This document shows positions 24,255 through 33,777 of a stretch of DNA of 33,777 nt, one piece after another. This DNA is from Hyphomicrobiales bacterium. GTDB lineage: Bacteria > Pseudomonadota > Alphaproteobacteria > Rhizobiales > Rhizobiaceae. A program made the position numbers and the translations under genes. Where the stretch lies: positions 1 to 33,777 of the forward strand of contig JAAEMP010000107.1 of NCBI GenBank assembly GCA_024225445.1. The letters run 5' to 3'. Position 1 is the first letter of the stretch, and each line of letters starts with the position of its first letter. The notes under the pieces were generated by a model. That model did no database searches. It was given only the letters and a program-made list of their open reading frames with translations, and was not told the origin of the DNA.

Positions 24255-27092
24255 ATGTCCGAGAAGAATAGTCAGCAAGAATCCCCTCTTGCCAAAACGT
24301 TTGATGCTCAGACTATTGAGCCTGCAATTGCTGAACTATGGGATAATGCTAACGCTTTTGCAGCCGGAGCCGGACACCGTGAGGGCGAAGAAAGTTTCAC
24401 GATCGTAATTCCGCCCCCGAATGTAACAGGCTCCCTGCATATTGGTCACGCGTTTAATAATACACTTCAAGATATTCTGGTACGCTTCAAAAGGATGCAA
24501 GGCAAAGATGTATTGTGGCAACCGGGTATGGATCATGCAGGTATTGCCACACAAATGGTTGTCGAACGTCAACTTATGGAAAATCAGGAACCAAACCGGC
24601 ATGCGCTCGGCCGTGATAATTTCATCGAACGAATTTGGCAGTGGAAAAAACAATCAGGTGGATTGATATTTAATCAGCTAAGACGCCTGGGCGCGTCCTG
24701 TGATTGGTCACGAGAGCGTTTTACCATGGACGAAGGCCTGTCAGAGGCGGTGCTGGAAGTATTTATTTCACTTTACAAAGAGGGCTTGATTTACAAAGAC
24801 AAACGCTTGGTGAACTGGGACCCGAAATTGTTGACCGCCATTTCAGATTTGGAGGTTGAGCAGATTGAAACCAAGGGAAATCTCTGGCATTTCAAGTATC
24901 CACTGGAACCCGGGGTTTCTTATCGCCATCCTTATATTCTGGATAATGAGGGAAACAAGTTAAGCTGGAGGCCCTCTCAGGGTGATCCCGCCGGATATGA
25001 AATACGTGACTACCTGACGGTTGCAACAACCAGGCCTGAAACAATGCTGGGTGATACCGGGGTTGCTGTTCATCCTGATGATCCACGTTATCAGGATCTG
25101 GTGGGAAAACATGTGGTATTACCTTTAGTCGAACGGAGAATTCCGATTGTTGCTGATCCCTATCCTGACCCGGAAGCGGGAACCGGTGCAGTCAAGATGA
25201 CCCCTGCCCATGACTTTAACGATTTTGATGTTGGCAATAGAAACAACCTTCGCCGAATTAATATTCTAACCGTTGATGGAAACATTCATATCAAAGAAAA
25301 CGACGACTTTCTGGAGGGATTGGAATCAACGCCCGAGTTGGTTGATTTAATATCTCAACTTCATGGACAGGACAGATTTAAGGCACGAAACATCGTTTTG
25401 AAGATGATGGAAACCAAAGGACTGCTGGCAAAAACCGAGAACCACACCCATATGGTTCCTCATGGCGACCGGAGCGGCGTTCCAATCGAACCTTTCCTGA
25501 CTGACCAGTGGTATGTGAATGCGGAGGAACTGGCAAAACCGGCCATTGCTGCAGTTAGAGAAGGGAGGACCAGTTTTGTTCCCAAAAATTGGGAAAACAC
25601 GTATTTCAACTGGATGGAGAATATCCAGCCATGGTGTATTTCAAGACAATTGTGGTGGGGGCATCAGATACCTGCATGGTATGGTCCGGACGGGCAAATT
25701 TTCGTTGAGAAATCAGAACGGGAAGCTCAGTCAGCAGCGGATGCGCACTATGGCAAATCAGTTGAGATCAACCGCGACCCGGATGTTCTGGACACCTGGT
25801 TCTCATCTGCGCTTTGGCCATTCTCCACTCTGGGTTGGCCCGAAAAAACGCCGGAACTTGCACGGTATTACCAAACAGATGTGCTGATTACCGGCTTTGA
25901 TATCATTTTCTTTTGGGTCGCCCGAATGATGATGGCCGGGTTGCATTTCATGAAAGATGAGGAAGGCACACCGATAGAGCCGTTTCACACGGTTTATGTT
26001 CACGCCCTGGTGCGGGATAAAAATGGCGCGAAAATGTCCAAATCAAAGGGCAACGTTGTCGACCCTCTTGAATTGATCGACCAATATGGGGCAGACGCTT
26101 TACGTTATACATTGGCGAATATGGCTGTTCAGGGAGGCGATGTGAAACTGGATCCCGCCCGGGTTGCCGGTTTTCGCAATTTTGGCACCAAATTGTGGAA
26201 TGCTACCCGCTTTGCCGAAATAACTGGCGTGAAATATAATTCAGATTTCAAACCGCAAGATGCCAGACTTACAATTAATCGCTGGATTTTGGCAGAGCTT
26301 TCAAAATCCATCGAGGAAATAACCGCGAAAATTGAAAGCTATCGTTTCAATGAAGCTGCCAGCGCGGCTTACAAATTTGTCTGGAATAGTTTTTGCGACT
26401 GGTATCTGGAGTTGCTCAAGCCGATATTTTCCGGCGAAGATGAAGATGCTCGAGCTGAATCCCAGGCATGTGCAGCTTATGTGCTTGCAGATATCTATAA
26501 ACTTCTCCATCCTTTTATGCCATTCATGACGGAAGAATTATGGCAGCGAACAGCTGATCGTGAGCAGCTTTTGTGTCATGCCCACTGGCCAACGGCTCTG
26601 GATAGCGACACGGAAGCCGCCGACGAAATCAACTGGTTGATTGAGCTGATAGGAGAAATCCGTTCGGTGCGAGCAGAAATGGGTATTAAGCCCTCTCAGG
26701 TTATGGCACTGATTATTACCGGCGCTGATGATAAAATAACAAAATGGATTCAAATGCATGCAAATGCAATTGCGCGACTTTCCCGTGTTGAGCCTGTGGA
26801 AATCAAAGAATCTTCACCAAAGGGTTCTGCCCAGATTGTTATTGGTAAGGTAAATTATTTTCTGCCACTGGAAGGCATCGTTGATTTTGTGGAAGAACGA
26901 AAGCGCCTGGAAAAAGAATTGAAGAAACTTGATAGTGAAATATCACGTTTGGACAAAAAGCTTGGCAATGAGCGATTTGTAGCCAATGCACCCGAGCGGG
27001 TTGTAGCTGAGGAGCGACAAAAACTGGCGGGCTATCAGTCGCAAAAAGAAAAAATGGCTGTCGCCCATAATCGTATCAAAGATATGTCCTGA
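24255..27092 (+). CDS. valS: Valyl-tRNA synthetase
   Basis: ValS charges tRNA-Val in the cytoplasm. The 945-residue protein has the class I HIGH motif in PPPNVTGSLHIGHAF (HIGH at 62-65) and KMSKS at 593-597. The editing (CP1) domain is present, with TTRPETMLGDTGVAVHPDD and TGAVKMTPAHDFNDFDVG. The anticodon-binding domain (WCISRQLWWGHQIPAW lies before it) is followed by a C-terminal coiled coil (about 875-945), beginning EERKRLEKELKKLDSEISRL, that binds the tRNA elbow. The length is normal for bacterial ValS. It follows popZ by 153 bases. Confidence 0.97.
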   Translation: MSEKNSQQESPLAKTFDAQTIEPAIAELWDNANAFAAGAGHREGEESFTIVIPPPNVTGSLHIGHAFNNTLQDILVRFKRMQGKDVLWQPGMDHAGIATQMVVERQLMENQEPNRHALGRDNFIERIWQWKKQSGGLIFNQLRRLGASCDWSRERFTMDEGLSEAVLEVFISLYKEGLIYKDKRLVNWDPKLLTAISDLEVEQIETKGNLWHFKYPLEPGVSYRHPYILDNEGNKLSWRPSQGDPAGYEIRDYLTVATTRPETMLGDTGVAVHPDDPRYQDLVGKHVVLPLVERRIPIVADPYPDPEAGTGAVKMTPAHDFNDFDVGNRNNLRRINILTVDGNIHIKENDDFLEGLESTPELVDLISQLHGQDRFKARNIVLKMMETKGLLAKTENHTHMVPHGDRSGVPIEPFLTDQWYVNAEELAKPAIAAVREGRTSFVPKNWENTYFNWMENIQPWCISRQLWWGHQIPAWYGPDGQIFVEKSEREAQSAADAHYGKSVEINRDPDVLDTWFSSALWPFSTLGWPEKTPELARYYQTDVLITGFDIIFFWVARMMMAGLHFMKDEEGTPIEPFHTVYVHALVRDKNGAKMSKSKGNVVDPLELIDQYGADALRYTLANMAVQGGDVKLDPARVAGFRNFGTKLWNATRFAEITGVKYNSDFKPQDARLTINRWILAELSKSIEEITAKIESYRFNEAASAAYKFVWNSFCDWYLELLKPIFSGEDEDARAESQACAAYVLADIYKLLHPFMPFMTEELWQRTADREQLLCHAHWPTALDSDTEAADEINWLIELIGEIRSVRAEMGIKPSQVMALIITGADDKITKWIQMHANAIARLSRVEPVEIKESSPKGSAQIVIGKVNYFLPLEGIVDFVEERKRLEKELKKLDSEISRLDKKLGNERFVANAPERVVAEERQKLAGYQSQKEKMAVAHNRIKDMS

Positions 27093-27564
27093 ATTAACAA
27101 TATTGTGAATCGGGTGATGCGTCCTAGTAAACCATCGGAGTTGAGCAATTGATATGACAAATCCGGATTTTAGTCTGGTTTTCCGATTTATTGCGTTAGA
27201 TATTCTTGATATCCACCTGAAATAATTCAAGAATTGAACTCAATTCCAGTTCTGTTCCCTTAAATTGTGCATGTCCAACAGTCTGCTTGCCAGGCAAACA
27301 ACTTAATTTTCAAGGTTGGCATATTATCGATGTCTGTTGTTTAGGAAGAATTTCCCGCCGGGAAAATGCAGCCGCCGTCGGTTTGATGGGGACAATAATC
27401 CGGGGTGGTCATTGTTTCGACACTAACATACAATACGAAATCCGATATGCCACCTTAATTGGTGGGCCGTTTCAAATGAATATTTACTGGGTTACTGCCT
27501 TGTTTTCCGCTTGGTTTGAAATGTTAAATCCAAAATCTTGCTTGGGAACCGGATTCGAACCAAC
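27093..27564. other. Gene-free stretch between valS and the AsmA-like gene
   Basis: No convincing gene is seen in these 472 bases. Three short perfect inverted repeats occur: AAATCCGGATTT (27159-27170), TTGCC-A-GGCAA (27287-27297) and TTTCCCG-C-CGGGAAA (27351-27365). The first, followed by TTAGTCTGGTTTT, might help end the valS message; the last two could be operators. An open frame at 27287-27568 has no ribosome-binding site or recognisable content and overlaps the next gene, so it is not called. Confidence 0.5.
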
Positions 27565-30500
27565 ATGAACGACAACGCAGAGCATTTTTCAGGTTCGCAT
27601 AGCGGCTATTCACCCGAAACTGACTTGAGTACTGGATGGGGCAGGCGGTTCGTTCGTTTGTTCATGATTACCATTGGGGTAATTGTATTTGGTATCGTGC
27701 TTGGTGGCATTGGGTTGTTTTTCCTATTTCAGGGTGGCGCGATCGAAAATAAGGCGCTCAATGGCCGGGTCGAACATACTATGACGACTGTTCTTGGCTC
27801 TCAATACAATGTCGAGCTTGGCGCGACCAAATTTGAGTTTCACGGCCTTGGCAAGATTTCGATTACCTCAACCAATGTGAAAGTGAATAGAATTGGCGAA
27901 TCCAAACCTGCAGCGGTATTTGGAAAAATTCTGGTCGGTGTATCACCGCTGTCTTTGCTAAGAGGGAAAACAAAAATACATAATGTTACGATTGAATCTT
28001 CAAAACTTGACTTAAGGCAGTTTTTGGCTGCGACGACACTTGGTTTTCCAAATGACATGAATAGAGCTCTCATGCAATATGGGCAAAAACTGAGACAGAT
28101 TCATGCAAGGTTTGCCGCAAGTGAACTACAAAATATCGCTATCAAAAATAGTGTTTTGACTGGCTACAAACCGGGTCGGCTGTCAACCGGTAACATAGCG
28201 ATTGATGAGTTTATTTTGGAGGTAATTTCTTCTGATGAATTAGATATGCAACTTGTGGCAGACACGGGGATTTCGAAAATAAATGCAAATGCAGTTTACC
28301 ATAATCTCCTTACCGGCAATTCATCACTTGATATTACTTTTGATGGCTTGAATGCTCGCGAATGGGTGCGTGATCCAAATTTGCCAAGAGACGAAGACGT
28401 GCCTTTTGCTTCGGATTCGCAGATAAATGGCCACGTCAATTTGTCATTTAATGAAGATAATTCGGTTCAGCAGCCGGTATTTAATATTGTTGTTGGTGAA
28501 GGTAAACTTTACCTAGGGCGCAAAGGCAGCACTCACATTAAAAGACTGGCCTTGAATTTGCGACTATTTCCCAAATTGAATCGTATTATTCTGGAGCGGT
28601 CCCAAATATTCATCGGAGGGTTGAGAGCGCAACTGGTCGGAGGAATAACACCTGTCGACCTCACCAGGGGCATGGCCGGAAACATTGACTATACCTTGGT
28701 AGTTGAGCGCGCTCAGGGAAGTGCCTCGCAAAGTGGTGAAAAAATTCACCCGGGCTCGATGATCGTCGAGGGTGGGTTTAATCGAGAAAAAAAGCTGTTG
28801 AATATTGATCAGTGGAAGATTGTAGTAGCAGGCGGTAGCATGGTCGGGTCTGCAAGCCTGGGATTCAAAAAAGTAACGCCTTCATTGGTTTTGAATGGAG
28901 TTTCCAGCGGCATGCCCATGGCTGCCTTAAAGCAATTCTGGCCGATATTTTTGGCGACACCGGTTCGTAAATGGGTTCAAGAGCATGTACACGGGGGACG
29001 GATCACATCGGCTATCATCGCTGCGTCAATACCTGGTGGAATTCTTGGACGATTACACCGAGGCAAGAGAATCGGTGAAGATCAATTAACCATGGACATA
29101 GAAGTTGAAAACGCGCGTTTTGACACATTTGGGAAACTGCCCCCGGTGAGATCTGCCTCGGGAACGGTTCATGTTCAGGGAATGCGGACAAACGTCAAGC
29201 TGGCGAAGGGAGTTGCCTACGTCGCAGTTGGTGAGCCGATCAATATCACCAGTGGAGAATTTACAATTCCAGATATCTCTGTTCGTCCATTGAAGGCCGA
29301 GACATCATTTTTCGCACAGGGCCCTGTTCCCAGTCTCGCGCAGATTGCCAACGCCAAACCACTAAATGTAATGAACAGGTTAAAAATGTCCCCCACCCAA
29401 TGGTCAGGTGACGCTGAGCTTGATCTTGTTGCCCGGTTTCCGTTGAAAAAGAATATCAAATATCACAACGTAACCTGGCAGGCTCTGGTTCGACTCGAAG
29501 GCGCTAATAGCTCAAAGCTGATAAACGGGCGAAAAATTAGCCAGGCCAATGTTGTCGTAGATGTTTCACCCGATAAGGCTGTCATAACTGGCAACTCCAC
29601 TATTGATGGAATTCGCGGTCAGGTAAGAATTATCGAGCCAGTTGGAACAACATCGAAAATAAGGCGAAAGCAAATTCTAAAAGCACGTATGGGTGCTGCG
29701 GAACGTAGCAAGATTGGGCTTGTAGTCGAGCCGGTTATTTCAGGTCCCGTAGATGTTGTAATGGAGCAAAATGAGGGCAGTGAAACAGCAGATATCACAG
29801 TAGATTTGAAGAACGCGGAGATTGCTTTGCCTTGGATTGGCTGGCGCAAGGGTATGGGCATTGCAGCCAAGGCAAGTTTTAAAATGATTATTGGGAAAAA
29901 ACAAACCAATATTAGCGATCTGGCAATGAGAGGTCAGGGCTTTCGTTTGAACGGAGATATTGAGATTGATAAAAATGGTATACGCTCAGCCAATTTTCCA
30001 AACCTTTCGCTCAACAAGAATGACCAACTGGGTGTGCGTATAAGGCGCAACAAAAATGTTTACACCATAACAGCCAATGGAAAATATTTTGATGGCCGCG
30101 TTTTGATCAACAAGCTGTTTAACAAGAAAGGAAATTCTGAGGAGCAGAGCGAGCCTAGTAACGCCAATTTTAACTTATCGGTAAACATCCAACGCGTTAA
30201 GGGATTTGGTAATCGCAACGCTGATAATCTCATAATGCATTACAAGGTAAAAAACGGTTGGCTGAATGCACTTAGTTTGAATACCCGTTTGGAAAATTCC
30301 CAAGTGGCTACAATTGAAGCGGAAACCAGAGGTAATACCACCAGTTTCAAGGTACGCTCTGCAAATGCTGGTAGCGCGCTGGCTTATTTGAACCTGTATA
30401 CTCGTATGGTTGATGGAGTCCTGGTAGCAGATTTGAAACGCAAACCAAAAGAACCGTTTTTCGGTGATGTTTTTGTTAAAAATTTCATCGTTATTGATGA

Positions 30501-30945
30501 GCCCAGGTTAAGAAAGCTGGTGTCCAATCAACAGGTAGATGACTTTGATCGCGGTGGACGGCTGAAGAATGAATTCAACAAGATTCAAACCAACCGGGTT
30601 CGTTTTCCCAGCGCCAAGGCAGAGATTGAGAAAGGCCTGGATTATTTGAAAATGGATGGCTCACTAACAGGTGTTCAGATAGGCTTGACCTATAATGGTA
30701 CATTATTTGACAGTAAAAACCGTATGGATGTGAGAGGTACATTTATGCCGGCTTTCGGTATATCCAGAATAGTTTCTGCCATACCTTTTGTCGGTCAAAT
30801 TCTCTCAAACGGCAAGGACAGTGGATTAATTGGTATTACATATCATCTGTCCGGACCTGCAATCTCCCCGAAACTGGAACTGAATCCACTTTCAATAGTC
30901 GCTCCGGGGATTTTCAAAAAGGTATTTGAGCAGCGTGTTGAGTAG
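27565..30945 (+). CDS. Large AsmA-like envelope protein (YhdP/DUF3971 type)
   Basis: A 1126-residue protein from ATG 27565; an in-frame TTG at 27538 would add nine unlikely residues, and no strong ribosome-binding site favours either. It has one N-terminal membrane anchor (about 30-56, VRLFMITIGVIVFGIVLGGIG) and then a very long periplasmic part rich in alternating beta segments, typical of AsmA/YhdP proteins that bridge the envelope and are thought to carry phospholipids to the outer membrane. Family-like words are GILGRLHRGKRIGEDQLTMDIEVENARFDTFGKLPPVRSASG near the middle and FGISRIVSAIPFVGQILSNGKDSGLIGITYHLSGP near the end, which matches the AsmA_2 C-terminal region. In Hyphomicrobiales such a gene commonly neighbours tyrS. 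It converges with tyrS. Confidence 0.85.
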   Translation: MNDNAEHFSGSHSGYSPETDLSTGWGRRFVRLFMITIGVIVFGIVLGGIGLFFLFQGGAIENKALNGRVEHTMTTVLGSQYNVELGATKFEFHGLGKISITSTNVKVNRIGESKPAAVFGKILVGVSPLSLLRGKTKIHNVTIESSKLDLRQFLAATTLGFPNDMNRALMQYGQKLRQIHARFAASELQNIAIKNSVLTGYKPGRLSTGNIAIDEFILEVISSDELDMQLVADTGISKINANAVYHNLLTGNSSLDITFDGLNAREWVRDPNLPRDEDVPFASDSQINGHVNLSFNEDNSVQQPVFNIVVGEGKLYLGRKGSTHIKRLALNLRLFPKLNRIILERSQIFIGGLRAQLVGGITPVDLTRGMAGNIDYTLVVERAQGSASQSGEKIHPGSMIVEGGFNREKKLLNIDQWKIVVAGGSMVGSASLGFKKVTPSLVLNGVSSGMPMAALKQFWPIFLATPVRKWVQEHVHGGRITSAIIAASIPGGILGRLHRGKRIGEDQLTMDIEVENARFDTFGKLPPVRSASGTVHVQGMRTNVKLAKGVAYVAVGEPINITSGEFTIPDISVRPLKAETSFFAQGPVPSLAQIANAKPLNVMNRLKMSPTQWSGDAELDLVARFPLKKNIKYHNVTWQALVRLEGANSSKLINGRKISQANVVVDVSPDKAVITGNSTIDGIRGQVRIIEPVGTTSKIRRKQILKARMGAAERSKIGLVVEPVISGPVDVVMEQNEGSETADITVDLKNAEIALPWIGWRKGMGIAAKASFKMIIGKKQTNISDLAMRGQGFRLNGDIEIDKNGIRSANFPNLSLNKNDQLGVRIRRNKNVYTITANGKYFDGRVLINKLFNKKGNSEEQSEPSNANFNLSVNIQRVKGFGNRNADNLIMHYKVKNGWLNALSLNTRLENSQVATIEAETRGNTTSFKVRSANAGSALAYLNLYTRMVDGVLVADLKRKPKEPFFGDVFVKNFIVIDEPRLRKLVSNQQVDDFDRGGRLKNEFNKIQTNRVRFPSAKAEIEKGLDYLKMDGSLTGVQIGLTYNGTLFDSKNRMDVRGTFMPAFGISRIVSAIPFVGQILSNGKDSGLIGITYHLSGPAISPKLELNPLSIVAPGIFKKVFEQRVE

Positions 30946-30957
30946 TGGCAATATAGG

Positions 30958-30977
30958 TGGCAACATTTTTGTTGCCA
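30958..30977. terminator. Hairpin in the convergent gap between the AsmA-like gene and tyrS
   Basis: TGGCAAC-ATTTTT-GTTGCCA forms a perfect 7-bp stem 13 bases after the AsmA-like stop. No T-run follows on the plus strand. A second inverted repeat, TGTCAG-CC-CTGACA, lies at 30988-31001. Because the genes converge, either could serve both strands as a terminator or message end. Confidence 0.45.
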
Positions 30978-31053
30978 ATTGCAATGATGTCAGCCCTGAC
31001 AGTAAATTGTTTTGGTAGATGCGATATATTTCCACCAGCAGTCCGTCGATCGA

Positions 31054-32307
31054 CTATTCCTGTAAAATGAGCACGTGACGTTTTTTCCCCATGGAGAGTT
31101 TAATAATTCCATCGCCATCAAGACAAGACTCGTCCACCAAAGTCTGTTCATCACTAATCGATATGTCATTTACTCTGATTGCTCCGCCTTTTATTAGGCG
31201 ACGGGCTTCGCCATTGGATGAGGCAAAACCTGCTTCAACGATCAGTTTCAGTAATCCAACACCCTTTTTCAACTGATCGCTGGCAATGGTAATGGACGGT
31301 AATGCTGCAGCCGCTGTCTTTTCTTCAAAGGTTATCCTGGCTGTCTCAGCCGCTTTGGCAGCTGTCTCGGACCCATGCACCATTGTGGTAGCCTGTGTCG
31401 CAAGGATTTTTTTAGCCTCATTGACCTCTGCTCCACCCAATGCTTCCAGCTTGATAATTTCTTCCAGTGGCAACGGTGTAAACAATTTTAAAAACCGGCC
31501 AACATCTGCATCCTCACAATTGCGCCAGTATTGCCAGTAGTCATAGGCGGATAGCATGTCTTTTTCCAGCCAAACAGCCCCATCAGCCGTTTTGCCCATT
31601 TTGGCTCCCGAAGATGTGGCCAGCAGGGGAGTGGTGACTGCAAACAATTGATCACTACCGCTGCGTCTCCCAAGATCAATTCCGGAAACTATATTACCCC
31701 ACTGGTCCGATCCACCCAGTTGAAGTCTGCAGTTATAACGTTTATTCAATTCGACGAAGTCATAAGCCTGGAAAATCATGTAATTGAATTCCAGGAATGA
31801 CAGATGTTGTTCTCGCCCCAGGCGGTTTTTTACTGAATCTCGAGCCAGCATCTGATTGACCGAAAAATTCCTTCCATATTCTCTCAGGAAATTCACGTAA
31901 TTGAGTTCAAGCAGCCAGTCCGCATTATCCGGCATCACGGCATCACGTCGCCCCTCACCAAATTTGAGAAATTTGGAGAATATTTTGCGAATACCGGCTT
32001 TGTTGCTTTCAATTTTTTCAAGTGTTAACATGTTACGGCTTTCGTCCTTGCCGGAAGGATCGCCAATCATTGAGGTGCCACCACCCATCAACGCTACGGG
32101 TCTGTGCCCGGTTTGTTGCAGCCAGTATAATAGCATAATCTGAACCAGGCTGCCTGCATGCAGCGAAGCAGCGGTACAATCAAAGCCAATATATGCGCTT
32201 ACGGTTTCTTTCATCAGGAGATTGTCGAGACCCTCTGCATCGGACAATTGGTGTATGAAACCTCTTTCATCCAGAGTATTCAAAAAATCGGATTTGTACG
32301 CGGACAT
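31054..32307 (-). CDS. tyrS: Tyrosyl-tRNA synthetase
   Basis: TyrS charges tRNA-Tyr. The 417-residue protein has the HIGH-equivalent [11 protein letters not shown] (46-56), the tyrosine-site region [11 protein letters not shown] (about 196-206) and KMGKT (236-240) in place of KMSKS, which is the variant of the TyrZ-like and alphaproteobacterial branch. The C-terminal S4 RNA-binding domain contains [20 protein letters not shown]. The start ATG 32307 has AGGAA about nine bases upstream. It is divergent from anmK across 81 bases, a conserved pair in Hyphomicrobiales, so the two promoters must share that short gap. Confidence 0.96.
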   Translation of the reverse strand: MSAYKSDFLNTLDERGFIHQLSDAEGLDNLLMKETVSAYIGFDCTAASLHAGSLVQIMLLYWLQQTGHRPVALMGGGTSMIGDPSGKDESRNMLTLEKIESNKAGIRKIFSKFLKFGEGRRDAVMPDNADWLLELNYVNFLREYGRNFSVNQMLARDSVKNRLGREQHLSFLEFNYMIFQAYDFVELNKRYNCRLQLGGSDQWGNIVSGIDLGRRSGSDQLFAVTTPLLATSSGAKMGKTADGAVWLEKDMLSAYDYWQYWRNCEDADVGRFLKLFTPLPLEEIIKLEALGGAEVNEAKKILATQATTMVHGSETAAKAAETARITFEEKTAAAALPSITIASDQLKKGVGLLKLIVEAGFASSNGEARRLIKGGAIRVNDISISDEQTLVDESCLDGDGIIKLSMGKKRHVLILQE

Positions 32308-32388
32308 ATTAACTATTCCTGATATTGTAAAATTTTAACGAAGCCCTCACCCTCTAACAGGTTATCGCAAATAACGCACGGTGTAGAA

Positions 32389-33522
32389 ATGAAAATATTT
32401 ACCTCTCTTGGTTTAATGAGTGGTACCAGCATGGATGGCATAGATGTTGCTCTAATTCGAAGCGACGGGCATTTTTTTGTCGAACGAGGGTCAAGTATCT
32501 TTCTGGCCTATGAGAAGGATACCCGACAACGTATAAGGGAAGGGCTGGAAACTGCATCACAGCTTAAAGACCGGACAACTCGCCCGGATATTCTGGTTGA
32601 CCTTGAATGCGAATTGACTGAGTTGCATGGCAGAGCTGTTGGCGAATTTCTCGATAACAATAGTATCAGCACTGGTGAAATTGATTTGATCGGTTTTCAC
32701 GGCCAAACAGTATTGCACAGGCCGCAATATGCGCTGACAATACAATTGGGTGACGGTCAGAAACTGGCGGATCAAACCGGGATTGAGGTAATTTATGATT
32801 TTCGTGCCAATGATATGCTAAACAACGGGCAAGGTGCCCCCTTGGTGCCCGTATATCACGGAGCCCTTGCTAATAATATTCCTGCTGAACTGACTGACGG
32901 CAAAGCAATGGTATTTGTCAATATCGGCGGTATCTCAAACATCACCCATGTTGACAGTGATGGCTGTTTGACTGCCTTTGACAGTGGACCGGGCAATGGC
33001 CTGATAGACCAGTGGGTCTTATCTAAAGCCGGTCTGGACTATGATGATGGAGGAAAAATCGCAGCTGGTGGAAAAGTCATAGAAGAAATATGCAGGCGCT
33101 ATTTGTCCCACCCATATTTCGAATTGCCAATTCCAAAATCACTCGATCGCAAAGATTTTGAGCCACTTCTGGATGACGATGTTTCGCTCGCTGATGGAGC
33201 CAGGAGCCTGGCCCGCCTGACAGCTTCAACGATCGTTCACTCAATAGACCAACTGCCATCCATACCTGCAGTCATCGTAGTTTGCGGAGGGGGGGCTTTA
33301 AATAAGATCATCATGAGTGATCTGCAGTCTTTGGCGTCGCAAATTGGCACCAGAGTGATAACTGCAGAACAGGCTGGATTGAGTGCAGGAGCAATGGAAG
33401 CGGAAGCTTTTGCATATCTTGCTATTCGTGCAAAGTTGGGCCAACCGTTGACCTACCCCAATACAACCGGATGCAGTAGACCAGTTACTGGTGGCGTTTC
33501 CGCATTGCCAGACTTTGCATAA
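32389..33522 (+). CDS. anmK: Anhydro-N-acetylmuramic acid kinase
   Basis: AnmK phosphorylates and opens 1,6-anhydro-MurNAc to MurNAc-6-phosphate during recycling of peptidoglycan fragments. The 377-residue protein has the N-terminal ATP-binding GLMSGTSMDGIDVALI (8-23), GFHGQTVLHRP, the DFRANDM segment with the probable catalytic Asp, MVFVNIGGISNIT and FDSGPGNGLIDQW, and a late VCGGGALN. The length is as in E. coli AnmK. The ribosome-binding site is weak (GGTG). MurQ or AmpD partners are not seen nearby. Confidence 0.95.
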   Translation: MKIFTSLGLMSGTSMDGIDVALIRSDGHFFVERGSSIFLAYEKDTRQRIREGLETASQLKDRTTRPDILVDLECELTELHGRAVGEFLDNNSISTGEIDLIGFHGQTVLHRPQYALTIQLGDGQKLADQTGIEVIYDFRANDMLNNGQGAPLVPVYHGALANNIPAELTDGKAMVFVNIGGISNITHVDSDGCLTAFDSGPGNGLIDQWVLSKAGLDYDDGGKIAAGGKVIEEICRRYLSHPYFELPIPKSLDRKDFEPLLDDDVSLADGARSLARLTASTIVHSIDQLPSIPAVIVVCGGGALNKIIMSDLQSLASQIGTRVITAEQAGLSAGAMEAEAFAYLAIRAKLGQPLTYPNTTGCSRPVTGGVSALPDFA

Positions 33523-33630
33523 ATTATCTTGTTGGTCATGGCACTTCCAATAAATTTTTTTGGAAATGTTTGTAAAGTTCCAATAGAATTTATTAAGAAG
33601 ATGTAAGATTTAATCTCCAAACAAATCCAA

Positions 33631-33777
33631 TCATTCCAACAATTTTAGAGCCTCTAGTAGGGTGATAGATGCCAACGCTATCGACAATATACCAATAAAA
33701 AATGATTGTAGTTCGCTATTCACTGTCTTTCTCTGCTCAATCGAGTTATCCAACCTTGTTCTGAGGTTTTTATACTC
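33631..33777 (-). CDS. 3' end of an unidentified gene with a C-terminal membrane segment (partial)
   Basis: A minus-strand frame is open from the right edge to TGA at 33631-33633, giving 48 residues without a start in view. It begins with a charged helical part (RLDNSIEQRKTVNSELQ) and ends in a hydrophobic helix (SFFIGILSIALASITLLEAL) followed by KLLE. This composition is more protein-like than the random frames nearby, but 48 codons are weak evidence. It would converge with anmK. A coiled-coil plus membrane-anchor protein is the most that can be said. Confidence 0.4.
   Translation of the reverse strand, partial: EYKNLRTRLDNSIEQRKTVNSELQSFFIGILSIALASITLLEALKLLE

Noticed and set aside
27541-27562. 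tRNA-like T-arm (GGTTCGAATCC on the minus strand) near the AsmA-like start
   Set aside because: No acceptor stem, anticodon arm or CCA end could be built around it, and the flanking stem would rely on wobble pairs; it is probably chance, not a tRNA or attachment site.
27287-27568. Plus-strand open frame of 93 codons before the AsmA-like gene
   Set aside because: No ribosome-binding site, no recognisable domain, and it runs into the start of the next gene in another frame.
31021-31050. GTCGATCGAC palindrome as a tyrS terminator
   Set aside because: A 10-base self-complementary site leaves no loop and is not followed by a T-run on the minus strand.

Overview
The window comes from an alphaproteobacterium, most likely a moderately AT-rich, possibly marine member of the Hyphomicrobiales. 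The evidence is gene order and family content: a pcm-tolC-popZ-valS block and a divergent tyrS/anmK pair are arrangements typical of that order, and a PopZ (DUF2497) protein points to polar, cell-cycle-organised alphaproteobacteria. No rRNA, tRNA, CRISPR array, insertion sequence or phage gene was seen.

Region 1 (1-5207, minus strand) is an accessory cluster. It has two tandem secreted DUF3604 proteins (PHP-like putative metal-dependent hydrolases), a membrane-anchored PpiC-type peptidyl-prolyl isomerase cut by the left edge, and, upstream, a decayed remnant of what looks like a neuromedin U/'transporter' outer-membrane barrel gene.

Region 2 (5434-17350, plus strand) is an aerobic benzoate block. 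A complete branched-chain-amino-acid-type ABC importer (binding protein, two permeases, two ATPases) is followed by a translationally coupled unknown membrane protein, a YbfB/YjiJ-type MFS carrier, and boxC-boxB-boxA plus a 4-hydroxybenzoyl-CoA-thioesterase-like gene. BoxA/BoxB epoxidise benzoyl-CoA and BoxC opens the ring, while the importer presumably supplies benzoate. A nearly identical 21-bp element with a conserved 3' flank lies in front of both the importer and boxC, so the two units are probably co-regulated. Benzoate-CoA ligase, the downstream semialdehyde dehydrogenase and the BoxR regulator are not in the window.

Region 3 (17459-33522) is mostly conserved or housekeeping: nucleoside hydrolase, an OmpA-family protein with lysine/arginine-rich duplicated segments, Pcm, TolC, PopZ, ValS, a large AsmA-like envelope protein, TyrS (minus strand, convergent with the AsmA-like gene) and AnmK. 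The last 147 bases hold the 3' end of an unidentified minus-strand gene with a C-terminal membrane segment.

The points most worth following up are the shared element linking transporter and box genes, the unknown membrane protein coupled to the importer, the DUF3604 cluster with its gene remnant, and the basic-repeat OmpA protein. I saw no clear evidence of a wholly new defence or mobile system.
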